NCBI GenBank assembly: GCA_033220425.1
Contig: CM065650.1
Span: forward strand, 2,852,001-2,916,000
DNA length: 64,000 bases
Direction: 5' to 3'
Origin: Lepraria neglecta
Taxonomy: Eukaryota; Ascomycota; Lecanoromycetes; Lecanorales; Stereocaulaceae
Part shown: positions 44,201 to 54,545 of the stretch, in pieces
Numbering within the stretch: the stretch's first letter is position 1
Layout of the letters: each line of letters starts with the position of its first letter
Position numbers and translations under genes: made by a program
The notes under the pieces: generated by a model
Seen by the model: the letters and a program-made list of their open reading frames with translations, nothing else
Told to the model about the DNA's origin: nothing
Databases searched by the model: none

Positions 44201-45518
44201 TCGTAGAGTATGGAGACGGTACTTTCAATTTGAATCATCGATGTCGAGTCACTGCCCTCATCAAAGCTTTGAAAGAGTCGAAGACTAGTATATCATTTTC
44301 AAATGGACTGATCAATACTGTCGGATGTTGCACGTGTAAGTCCTGGTAATGCAGACCCCAAAGCGGAATTTCTGACCCAACCCTTCTAGCCCTCCTGATC
44401 TACTACGATGGCACCAAAATTCCTCAAAGCAAGTTCATCTCCTATCTAGTGGACATAGAAGCTCAGCTTGGCGATCTCAGCCAGTCGAAAGTGCCTAGTC
44501 GTATCTTCAAGCTTCCAATCGCCTTCGACCACGCCAAAGAAAAGAATGCTATAAAACGCTATATGGAAACTCAACGTCCCTACGCTTCTTACCTACCAGA
44601 CAACTTGGGATTTGTAGCGAAAAACAACGGCTTCAAACGCAAAGATCTTGTGAGAATCCTCACACAGAGCAAGCTCATAACTGTCTCTGTCGGCTTCTTC
44701 GCTGCACTTCCGCTATGCTTGCCCGTTGATCCGCGAGAGAGAATGAATTGTCCCAAAGTGCGTCCCGCCGCTATGTTCTTCAAATACACTGGTATTCTAC
44801 TGACCTTCTGCTAACCCAGATGAACCCATCACGTGTCTTCACACCAGAAGGGCAAGTCTCCTGGGGCGGCTCCTGCATGGCTCTCTATAACGTCGAATCT
44901 CCCGGCGGTTACCAACTTACAGGTCTCACCATTCCCGGCTGCGACTACCTCGGGTCCAAGAAACACTACTCCCTGTCCCGCCCCTGGCTTTTCGAAGACT
45001 TCGACCAATTGACCTACTATGAAGTAGACGAGGCAGAATACGAGCGCCAACTAGCCCTTTTCCACAGCGGGCGGTATGAGTATCAGATTGAGGAAACGGT
45101 GTTCGATATGGCTGAGCACAATAAGCTACTCGAAGATACGAAAGACGAAGTAGCTGCAATCAGACAGAAACAGAAGCGCGCCCAGGACGAAATGCAAAAA
45201 TTAGAGGACGAGCTAATGGCCAAATGGACGGAGGAGAAAGCAGCGGGAAAGATTCCAATGGACAAAGTTGAAGCGTTGCTCAACGATCCAGGTATCGAAA
45301 AGATTAGCAGCCCGCTGAACGCTAACGTGTGGAAGGTCGTTGCCGAAGAAGGCCAAGAGATCAAAGAGGGAGATGAAGTCGCGATCCTTGAGGCCATGAA
45401 GTTAGAAATCTCCGTAAGGGCAGAAGAAGGGATGAAAGGCAAGTTAGAGAAGCTGCTTGTCAGACCAGGTGATGTGGTCAATGCTGGAGATCCGCTCGTG
45501 CTTGTCAGGAAGGGATGA
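41279..45518 (+). CDS. urea-carboxylase-like biotin enzyme: biotin carboxylase, KipA, KipI, biotin carrier (1,240 residues)
   Basis: Exons are 41279..41355, 41427..41546, 41774..42339, 42391..44129, 44182..44335, 44390..44757 and 44820..45518 (3,723 nt, in phase). Residues 1-455 are biotin carboxylase: EHLKTLLIANRAEIATRILK, AVIPGYGFLSENADF, KATAGGGGMGLS (ATP-grasp loop), FGERECSIQRRHQKVIEECP, EMNTRLQVEHGITE. From about 467 is the KipA/AHS2 (PxpC-like) domain: QDYPGRPTMGRGFPHSGPMD. At about 820-1060 is KipI/AHS1 (PxpB-like): YILVEYGDGTFNLNHRCRVT. The C-terminus is a biotin carrier with EAMKLEI, biotin on Lys1202. There is no amidase, so it is not a Dur1,2 fusion. Fungal proteins of this build are usually named urea carboxylase, but adjacency to PxpA makes 5-oxoproline or a guanidine-type substrate possible. 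The 227-bp second intron is the longest in the gene. Confidence 0.93.
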
Positions 45519-45805
45519 GAACCTCGGAAAGATGCGGGCAAGCCCAAGGCAGCGAATCTACGATACTCCGACTTGGGTATGTTTTGATAGTTTTGGGAAT
45601 GCTATATTGTTGTACGCTCAGAATTTTTTTGTCCATTGTTCAAGCAGTGAAAGAAGCTCTTTGTCATCGATAATGCTATTGTTATGGTAGCCTTTGTTAA
45701 CCCACCAGATCGAATCTCACCATGATACTTATTATCATCGATATCGCGAAGCTCGTATTTTCTTCGTTGCAGCGTGCCTACTCCTGATAACCTCCTTTCC
45801 TCACC

Positions 45806-46510
45806 ATGCAACCAGCCGGAACAACCATGCAACAGGACCCCGCGACCCTAAAAGGTAGGAACCCAAGATTCATGGAATTATATCAAGCGTCGCCCGCTCG
45901 ATTAGTCGCAGAAAAGGAGAACGAGATCGTACGCCGCCAACTCGAGCTACGAAATAAGCGATCCTCGAAGGCACAATCACAACGAGCCGTCTCAACTAAT
46001 TCCCCACCTACGCGAGGCGCCTCCCCATACTGCGCCTATCGCTGCATCAAAAAGGGCACCAAGCCCTACCGCACCCCCTCAAATGGACAATATCGTGAGT
46101 GTAGTCATGATCACTACGAAATGCCTCCCTCAGAATGGGCCTCCACGCCCGCGGAGGCGGAATGGGATTACAGCTTGCCAAATGGCGGGTGGCATCAGCG
46201 AAAGCGGGTAGTGAGGTTTGTGGAACCTGTTGTTACGGAGGTGTATAAGGTGGAGAGGTGGATTAGGGAGGCTTATGGGAGGCTGGTGCCTATGACTTTT
46301 AAGGAGATGATTGAGGTGTGCGAGGAGCGCGATGAGGAGCATGAGAGGATGGAGGAGTGGGATGTGGCGGCGGATGAGGCTATGAAGGATGCGATGAAGG
46401 CGTGGGAGGAGGGTGAGGACGAGGACGAGCAGGACAAGGAGGAGGAAGACGAGGGCGATGAGGGTGTAGGTTGGGTTGTGGTGGAAGATGATTGTATGGT
46501 ACTGGATTAG
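45806..46510 (+). CDS. acidic hypothetical protein (234 residues)
   Basis: A single exon. The N-terminal half is basic and polar (MQPAGTTMQQDPATLKGRNP, EIVRRQLELRNKRSS), then YCAYRCIKKGTKPYRTPSNG, and a folded-looking segment PSEWASTPAEAEWDYSLPNG with RKRVVRFVEPVVTEVYKVER and RLVPMTFKEMIEVCEERDEE. The C-terminus is extremely acidic (a D/E run of about 25 residues) ending VGWVVVEDDCMVLD. I do not recognise it. The VRFVEPVVTEVY strand resembles short motifs in fungal proteins of unknown function. Base composition shifts to G-rich in the acidic half. Confidence 0.65.
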   Translation: MQPAGTTMQQDPATLKGRNPRFMELYQASPARLVAEKENEIVRRQLELRNKRSSKAQSQRAVSTNSPPTRGASPYCAYRCIKKGTKPYRTPSNGQYRECSHDHYEMPPSEWASTPAEAEWDYSLPNGGWHQRKRVVRFVEPVVTEVYKVERWIREAYGRLVPMTFKEMIEVCEERDEEHERMEEWDVAADEAMKDAMKAWEEGEDEDEQDKEEEDEGDEGVGWVVVEDDCMVLD

Positions 46511-47095
46511 GTGGTTCAGGTGAGTTATATTTCCCCGTACAGATTTAGGTCTCTCCGTCGATTTCAAAACTACTTAGCACAGGGGCTGGTTATGACAAAA
46601 TTAAGGCAGGGTTGTATCGTTCAACGAAAGTTCGGAGAGATTTGTGTGATGTTGTGGGACAAGAGTAGTGTTATGACTATTAAGGCCCTCGTTCGATTTG
46701 GATGTTGTCTTGGAAACTCATACTTAGCTTTCTTCGTGATTTGGTTTCAGCTCAGGCCGCCAGAAATAAGTGAGACATTGAGTTTTGCATAGCCAATTCA
46801 ATGTTCTCGGATTTCTTTCCGGCGTTATTGTTCTATCAAACATAGTCCGCAGGAAGATAGTTAGCATCAAATGATCTGTTTGTCTGAGGCGGAAGGGTAT
46901 ATCGCCGGCTACTTGCGTCTAGTCAACAACATCAATACGATTTGAATAACTCTAGACAATATTCACCTATGGCGGTTGAAAAGGATTAAACAAAGCAACT
47001 TCGTTTCAGTCTAGTTCAGCCAGCCTTTGCTGGCAAGGAGATAAGTATCATATCTTCCACACCTCTGCAAAAGCATAACAAGTCCCTCCTTCCCA
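46511..47095. other. intergenic, no supported gene
   Basis: A short AT-rich region between two plus-strand genes; presumed terminator and promoter, nothing distinct. Confidence 0.5.
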
Positions 47096-49632
47096 ATGAT
47101 GGGCAACCGCTACTCCACCATCATGCCGCTCAACTCCACCTGCGCAGGCTATCGCTGTTGGCGCAAAGTAAAAGACGATGGCACCAGCTTCCATGTCAAA
47201 TGCCCCAGATGTGATTACAAGAAGCTCTTCTGTAGCCCTGTGCACAGATCAGAACAAGACGCCCGGCACAACAGGCAGTGCCCGGAAAAACAAGCTAATC
47301 AAACCGCCGCCGAGTTGGCTGGCCCAGCGACTGCTTCTCCGGGGGATAGTGAATCTCTGTTACCACAACAAAGTTCTGAAAACTCTGCATTTGCCACCAT
47401 CAACGGACCTGCGGTCAATAACGCGACTGCTGCAGCTGCTCCTCAATGTAAGGTTTTGTCATCGTCTCCGCTGTCATGTATGCTAGCTGACCATGCAGGT
47501 AGCTTCCAACGCGTCGTCTCCGACTGAAACAAAGCCACACAACGGCGAAGAACTTACGCCAATTGACAACATCGCAGCCTCACACCCTGCTGTATCCCCT
47601 CATCCTGAGTTGCAAAGCGACGCAGATGTGACAGCATTGAGCGCGGAGATGAAACATAGACTATCCATGCTGGATTCGATTGGCGAAGAGACTGCTACGA
47701 CTGAGCCAGAGAGCGAACCAGGCGCTGCTCGTTTACGTACGTACTTGTCGGATACGCAGCTTCTCTGCAAGGCATACAAAGACTGACACAGCTCCAGCTG
47801 AGCCTCATGTGGTTGAATCAGAGTCAGAGGTCAATGTGCAAGTTGACGAAAATGCAACGACTAAGGCAGCGAAGTACACAATTGAGCGGGGAATACCCGG
47901 GCTAGATGGAAGCTTTGATGGGAATGGGCCTCGAGCGAAGAAGGTCAAATTGAGCCATCAAGAAGAAGACGACGATGTTGTGATGCAAGATGACTCTATC
48001 GAAGAGCCAGATACTGTGATAGGCACCGGAACAACAGGCTCAGAAGGCCCAGAAAAGGGTGGCGATGGGAAAGACAGCCCCGAGAAAAAGGGCATCTCAG
48101 AGAAACTCGAAAATGAAGATGAAAATAGGGACAAGGACGATGAAGAGCCACGCTATGATGATTATGACTCTGACAATGAGCGCAGAATCAAGAACAAGTA
48201 TAGGACGACGAATTACATGGACAACTGCACAGATTCGGAACCGGATGATGAGGACGAATCAGATGTGGAAGAATCCGAATCTGAGAGCGAAACTAATTCA
48301 GACGAAGAGATGGGCGAAGGTGAGCCTGGCGAAGACGAAAACAAGGAGCCAAAACGTCCTGAAGCGGCATATCAGCATGGTAACAAACCGGAGGACGATC
48401 CTCTTGCTAATTCCGACCTCGGTATCTACACTCGTGAGCAGTTGGAAGAAGCGAAAGCTGCGGCGATGAGCTTCGAATCGCAGCAAGAGCCGGCACGAGG
48501 ACGTACCGATGGCGCAAGCGGCACTCCTACGGCTAGCAACCACCAGCGCACGGATTCGCTTCCTCTCTCGTCGATGCCACGCTTTACTGGTACTTACAGC
48601 CAGGGAAGAGTCAGCTCCAGAGACCGTGAGAGGAGTCTTATCATAGCTCGAGGCGTGGCTGCTACCCTGGCGCGAACACAGCTAAGGGGCGGGGGCAGTG
48701 GCCATGGCGGATTCCCAGACGACGATCTAGGTGTTGGGTATGGTGTTTCGGACGAAGAAGAGCGACGAAGCAGGCTCCAGGCCCGGCAACAAGCTCAATG
48801 GCAGGGGAACGACCACGATGGTGAGCAAGGCAACGACGAAGAAGAATACGCAAGCGACGAAATAGACACCATACATGAGGTCACCGGAGCTGAGGCTTGG
48901 GTAGCTGACGTGGCCGATGAGCATTCGAACAGTGCTTCGCCAGCTGCACAGAGCGAAGACGACCCCATCGACAAGGTCAGCGGAGCTCAAACCGAGGCCA
49001 TGGACGTCGATAATGAGCTCCTAGACAGTGATTCGCCAGTCCCAAAGCCCAAGGAAGGTGCCATTGCCAAGGGCAAGGACTCCCATACCGACGCAATGGC
49101 CACCGCCGAGGAGCCAGAAACTGACGAAAGCGAGCTCGACTTGTCCCAAGAATCGTTCGAACCCCCAGGCTCCGATCCCTTCCACACCCCAGAACGCGCT
49201 CCACCTAAGCATCATCCAGAGCTATCGAAGCCTGAAGTTGAGCAGCGACTGAGAGATTGGGAAGAGGACGGGGTGAAGGCAACCCTTAGTCCTGGGGCAT
49301 GGGAGGACCACGAAGCTGCGATCCACGGATTCGGAAACCTCCATCTGAACCAAAGCCAAGGAGGTTCGAGCGACGAACGCGACACTTGTGGGGAGCCAGG
49401 CCCTTCAATAGCTGCAGTGCTGACTCCGCCAGGAGCATCAATTGACGATTCGATGCTTGAGACGAGCAACGACCATGGCATTTCTGGGCGTCGGGACCAA
49501 GCGGATGGCCAAGGAGAAGAGCAAGGGAGCAGCGGCGACGGCGGTTCTGGCGAGGATACCGAGGGGAAAGTGGATTATGATGCAGATGATGAGCAGGAGC
49601 AAGACAAGGATGGTCGAGATGGGAGCGAATGA
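47096..49632 (+). CDS. acidic protein with N-terminal MYND-like cysteine cluster (about 808 residues)
   Basis: Exons 47096..47447, 47503..47736 and 47792..49632 close in phase. The N-terminal 60 residues hold CAGYRCWRKV, FHVKCPRCDYKKLFCSPVHR and a later H/C pair (ARHNRQCPEK). This looks like a MYND-type zinc finger in which the usual CxxxC of the second half is CxxxH. The rest is low-complexity and strongly acidic, with long D/E/S blocks (about residues 250-330), an AKKVKL-type basic patch that may be a nuclear signal, and RDRERSLIIARGVAATLART in the middle. It is probably a nuclear scaffold or chromatin-associated acidic protein; this is inference from composition. The start could be 47096 or the next ATG at 47099. 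The splice acceptor of exon 2 (GGTAG) was chosen by phase. Confidence 0.72.
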
Positions 49633-49966
49633 GTTAGCGATTGGATTATGTGGCGCGGCGGTGAGGTTCTTTTAATGTGTCATTTACGCAAAATGTTCGG
49701 CGTTTTCATAGGTCAAGTAATGTATCATCTGCATGCGGAGTACCGATGAAGCTAGCATTACGAATTTAAAAAGGCGTTAGAGAATACATACAATGGAAAA
49801 AGATGCCCATGACAAGATACCAGGACGCCTCAAGCTGAATCCTACTTTGAAACAGCATTCCTCCTCCTACAATATGTTCAACGCCACCAACACCGCGGCA
49901 AGAAACCAGTGATATCCGCTTTCTATATTCGAACATTACCCCGTCCGCTCAGAAGAAAGGCATTAA
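49633..49966. other. intergenic (convergent 3' ends)
   Basis: It lies between the acidic gene and Maf1, which are convergent. No other feature. Confidence 0.5.
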
Positions 49967-51124
49967 TCAAGCATCCATCGAAGCCGCGATATCTTCACTA
50001 ACGCCACGCACCGAACTCCCGCTGCGCCCTCTTTCCTTACAAGGACTCTCACTCCCAGAATCGCTGTCTGAGCTCGCTGACGGCACGAACCTCGGTTCAT
50101 CTCCCTCGTCCAGAATATCAGCCTCTTCAACATTCTCCTCATCCCACTCACCACTGACATCCTCATCCTCATCACCCACCCATTCTGCCTCACCGGCTCG
50201 ATCTCCAAGCCAGTATCTCGCTCGTTTCTTGCTCGTTTCTTCGTCTATGCTCCACGTCCCGCTAGCAGGTCGTTTCGCCTTGACTGGCGTTTTCTGGGGA
50301 GGACTGTTTCCAATGATACTGAGACCACGGAGGTAGATGTAGCAGACTCGCTTCTTGGTCTTGTTGAAGAAGAAGTAGTTCATGGACCACAAAGCACCTT
50401 CCTCGCCGTCGTAAGGGTCTTCCTCGGGCGAGTAGCAGTACATGCTGCATTCTTTAAGGCTCATCTCGTTATCGATAAGACGCCACATGCGCGGGTTCCA
50501 CTTCTCACTTCCATGAGGGGTTTGCGGTACGGTCGATGGAACGGAGTTCGACCAGTGCGGTGGTTGCTCAAGCATAGAGCTAGAGAATCTAGGGCGCAAA
50601 TTGTAGAGCGTAGTGTCGAGCGTGTTCATCACCTTCTTGAGACTCTTCTCGCGGCGGAAGTCGGCGGGTCGGAGGAGGTGGGAGAAGTCGTAGTCTGGAT
50701 GGCTGGCATTTAGTGTTGCAATCAAGTAAGCAAACGTCCGGCGGCTTGAGATCTGGCTAAGTGGCCCGAAAGGACTCGCTCGGGAAAGGTTGAGAGCCGA
50801 ACCAGCTGTTGTAGCCTGATGCGCAGAGAGACTGGCGGATAGGGTGAGTAGGGATGCATACTGCGTTTCTAGAGAGTTTTCGATATTCTTGTAGAGCTTC
50901 TTGTCCGCCCCCGCAGCTTTCGTGGTGTAGAGGTCGCAGCCGCCGATGACATGGCAGTCCGCTGTGTCGAAGTTGAGGGCATTCGTAACATCGTCGAAAT
51001 CGCGGAGAGGGAGGTACTAAGGATACAGGTCAGCTGACGTAATTTGACAAATGAAGAGGTTCGCCTGCGCCGTCTGAGAGGACTAGACAAGGGTCATGAC
51101 TTCGTGTAGTGAATTCACCTTCAT
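49967..51124 (-). CDS. MAF1: Maf1, RNA polymerase III repressor (351 residues)
   Basis: The first exon is only six bases, ATG-AAG (51124..51119). A 102-bp intron follows and the second exon is 51016..49967. The joined start MKYLPLRDFDDVTNALNFDT matches Maf1. It continues DCHVIGGCDLYTTKAAGADK, FAYLIATLNASHPDYDFSHL, LRPADFRREKSLKKVMNTLD and, in the conserved C box, WNPRMWRLIDNEMSLKECSM with YCYSPEEDPYDGEEGALWSM, then NKTKKRVCYIYLRGLSIIG. A serine-rich loop lies in the middle and the tail is acidic and serine-rich. Maf1 is dephosphorylated under stress, enters the nucleus and binds Pol III to block tRNA and 5S transcription, downstream of TORC1. Confidence 0.95.
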
Positions 51125-52174
51125 GTTGGGCCGTGCGAAAAGGCCACTTGGATATGGTTAACAGAACGATCACAAAGGACTGTCAGGCAAAGGACAGTGT
51201 TACTTGGGTAGGTGCAGTCTGAGGGCAGGCGCTGTCCTCTAAAGGGCAAACTCTCCGTTTTGGCGTTTGTCTCCGCTGCGAATGGCGCTTGCTTTACCGT
51301 TGTGTCCAGGATCTTAGCCAGGTGACCGCAGGGTAACACTTGAGATCTGGTTTGAGAGGCTGACTGGGGGATAAAGGATCCGGGTGCTAGCAAGGCAGGA
51401 ATGTCTCTAAGCTATGAAATCTTAGCCAGGCGATAAACGCCTAGCCGTTAGACATAGCTCTGCGAGGTCGCGACATCTTGTTATGATGGTTGTCGAGATG
51501 TGAAAGATGAAGAGGGGTTCAGCCAGTTGTTGAGGTTGGAGTCGCGACCGGCAGAACCCGAGATAGAGTAGTGACCACAATGAGTCAGCGAACCCTTGGC
51601 TTTGGCACGACCAATAGAACACGCCTGTTCGGACATCCACCCGATGCTGTTGCTGAGAGCGAACCTGGGAATATTCATGCGGGTTGTGGCTGAGAGGTGA
51701 ACACCCTTCCCAAGATGAAAGTATTGACCTGCGTCGGAGCCTGTCATGGTCTTCGTAACAAGGATTCGGAGTCTTTCCATGTCCATTGTTCTTCTGAGAA
51801 GAATGGTCCCTATTCTGATTGACCTCGGTCGAAGGTTGCGAGCAGTATGTACTTCGTTCGTATAAGTAGACAATATCATTAGCATCTCCATTTGAAGTTT
51901 GGAGTCAGCAATCGCATTCAATGTGGAACAAAAGGGTATTGAAAGGACTGTCATTTCACATTATCGAGCAAAGTCATGAGGGCTCTTTCTATTTGCATGC
52001 AGAATCGGAATCTCAAAGGATCCCACTTCTCTTTAGACCATCAACCATAACCTCTTGTTCCTGCATTGGGCCAAAGAGTATTAGCAAAATGGAACCTCAT
52101 GGACTAGTGGCACAATCACTCCAAAAAAGTACGAGAGCGATATTATACACAAAGACACCTAATCGTCCAGCCAT
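51125..52174. other. intergenic, no supported gene
   Basis: About 1 kb between two minus-strand genes. A 157-residue frame at 51481..51954 has no recognisable block and is likely chance. Confidence 0.45.
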
Positions 52175-52953
52175 CACATGATTTTGGTAACGCCATCATC
52201 CTCGACCTGATCCTCAAGAGAGCTATGTCAGTCACTGACATATGTATGGGAGAAGTGGGAAGCCAGGAATCTTCCGTGTGGTGAAAGGAGCTCACAGCTC
52301 CAGACCTTCCAAGACTAGCAAACGCAATTACACGTACCTCCATATCCTCCAGACTATCCTGCTGGCTTATGCACCTCAGCACATTTTTCTTACTGCTCTC
52401 TTGCATTTCCCCCGCTAATAACAGCTCATCCAGTATGAAGTATGCCTTTTGAAAGTTGAAGATAATATCCAGCTCGCAGACATTGCCATAGTATTTGTCC
52501 ATCTGCTCTACGTAGCGATGGACTATCTCAAGCGTAATGAGCTCATTGTCGGTCGACGAGCAGCCGGCGATGAAGAAGAGGGAGGCATAGCGGCGGTAGA
52601 CTACTTTCGTATCTGCGAGACCTCGAGGTTAGCCGTTTCCAGAGTAGAAGCCTGCGGTCGGAGAAATTTACCTTTGTATTCGAGAAAGTTGCACATGCGA
52701 GTTCTCCGCGAGAGAACCAGCTGGGAGACATCTTTGATGATCTTTGCTTTGTCCTTAGGAGAGAGTGTTGTGAACCATTTTGCAAGGCGCTGGTGCGGGA
52801 AATTTGTTTAGCTAAGATTGGGCAGAGAGGTGGGGGACGAGTTACACACCACTTTGCCCTGCCGCGATAGGAGGATGAGGTAGCTGTATAACAGTCAGAA
52901 CGATGCTTTTCAGTGTGCAACATTCGAAGTGCTGGGGCTCACTTGATGGCCAT
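52175..52953 (-). CDS. APS1: AP-1 clathrin adaptor sigma subunit (158 residues)
   Basis: Five exons: 52953..52943 (11 bp), 52883..52850, 52789..52672, 52612..52338 and a last exon of 39 bp ending with TGA near 52175. The joined sequence starts [20 protein letters not shown], continues [40 protein letters not shown] and [20 protein letters not shown], and ends [22 protein letters not shown]. Length and sequence match the small sigma-1 chain, part of the AP-1 core at the trans-Golgi and endosomes, where sigma helps bind dileucine sorting signals. The final exon boundary may be off by one base, because I chose it to keep phase and the conserved end. Confidence 0.94.
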
Positions 52954-53355
52954 CCCAGCGGTCAATGCCCGCGGAGAAGAAAAACGGTGAACTGCCGCCT
53001 CGATTATCTGGAGGTATCGAAGTTTTGCCGAATAATAGCCGACTCTACATCACTTCAAAGGCCTTCCGAGAACCGTTTTGACGAACGCTCTGAATTTCAT
53101 ACGTATGGCTACAGCGCCCGTGAGTCTTTGGAAATGTACAGATGTTCGAGATACCAAAATCAATGGGCATTAGCGCACGAGTAAAGCAATGCTGTATGGC
53201 TTCGCATAACACTGCATCACAACTCCCATCACGAAAAGCATAGAGAACTGGGGAGATTCGGTAACCCTATTATTCTATTTGAGCTGAATAGTCTGGTACC
53301 GTTAAAGAATCAAGGCCCAAGGCCGTTGTGGGGTGGCCTCCGAGCCGCAAGCATC
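52954..53355. promoter_or_regulatory. divergent promoter region, AP-1 sigma / GCL modifier
   Basis: The 402 bp between two divergent start codons has no gene. No specific site can be assigned by eye. Confidence 0.45.
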
Positions 53356-54376
53356 ATGACGAAAGTCATACTCTCTACCTCGTAGGTTGTCGAGCTCAAT
53401 TCATGTGCTAGACCATTGCTAACTTGTATATAGCAATCTTATGAATGGCGGACCGTCTATCATAGGCCGCCCCACCTCCGAGAAATCCAATGTCGAGCTC
53501 ATCAACGCTCTGCGCTCGAACTTCCTCGTCTCCAAGCAAGCATTCGCTCCTAGCCTAAACGGATCCTCGGATGGCTCATCTCCTGATACACCTTCCACTA
53601 ATACGTCGTCAGACGTCCCATATTCGAGGTGGACGGCTCGAGAGAATAGTTCGCTATTCGTACCCTCTGTCGATTTCTCACAGTCGGGCCTAGCAGAGGA
53701 GAGATCGCAGTACGACATCACGGTGAAGTTGTTCTTCCTCCCTCATACCTCAGCCTCCGAACGATGTAAGCATACCAAAGAAGCGATAGACCTGGTATTG
53801 AAAGAGCTGCACATGCCTTCAATCGACCTCCTAATCGTCTCGTTTCCTGGAGTCTCGTTTGACGCGGATGACGAGGAAGAAGAAGAGGAAGAAGAAGAAG
53901 AGCTGAATGGGAGTCAACATGGCGAAGGCGATGATATGAAGGCGATGGCAGAAACATGGAAGGCTATTGAATGGCTCCATGAGAAGGGTATAGCATCGCA
54001 GATCGGCGTCTCGGAGTTTGGCAGCGAGCGGCTGCAGAAGTTCCTGCCTCAAACCAAGGTACGGCCATCGGTTGACCAGATCAATGTGCGGGATTGCTGT
54101 GTCGTACCGAAGGCTTTGATACTATACGCCAAGCAAGAGAAGATCGAGCTTTTAACACACAATGACTGTACCAATGTATTGCCTAGTGGGACGGTGAGGG
54201 AGCTTCTCGGCACTGGCCAGAAAGGAGCTGGTGTCCTGGCGGGTCCAGAGGAAGAATCTGACGGGTTGAAGGGCGAAGTCGAGCCACAGTGGGTAGTGAA
54301 GTACACCGCAGTGGTTCGAGACCGAGGAGTGATTGAGAATAAAGGCTATTTTGCCATGGCCGAAGTCCGCAATTGA
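53356..54376 (+). CDS. glutamate-cysteine ligase modifier subunit (322 residues)
   Basis: A 26-bp first exon (53356..53381, MTKVILSTS) joins by phase-2 splicing to 53434..54376. The protein reads NLMNGGPSIIGRPTSEKSNV, RSQYDITVKLFFLPHTSASE, IDLVLKELHMPSIDLLIVSF, KAIEWLHEKGIASQIGVSEF, VRPSVDQINVRDCCVVPKAL and AKQEKIELLTHNDCTNVLPS. This is an aldo-keto-reductase barrel of the GCLM type, lacking the catalytic Tyr/Lys/His of true reductases. The family binds the catalytic ligase subunit and raises its glutamate affinity, controlling the first step of glutathione synthesis. An acidic loop of about eleven Asp/Glu (about residues 165-178) is encoded by a GAA/GAG microsatellite near 53865-53900. Confidence 0.9.
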
Positions 54377-54545
54377 GCCACAAGAGCGGAGGGGGTATTG
54401 TCATTTTTGTCTTGCGGCGTTGGATATCCAGGAATAGCGTGGAGTCCTGGAGCAGACTGGCTGTACATAGCCACGTCCGCTGTATATCCTCCCAAGGTAT
54501 TTATTTCCTGATGCCGTTGAATTTGTATCGTGAGGGTTCGGTTCT

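Noticed and set aside
51481-51954. 157-residue minus-strand frame between Maf1 and AP-1 sigma
   Set aside because: No recognisable motif and no supporting splice structure.
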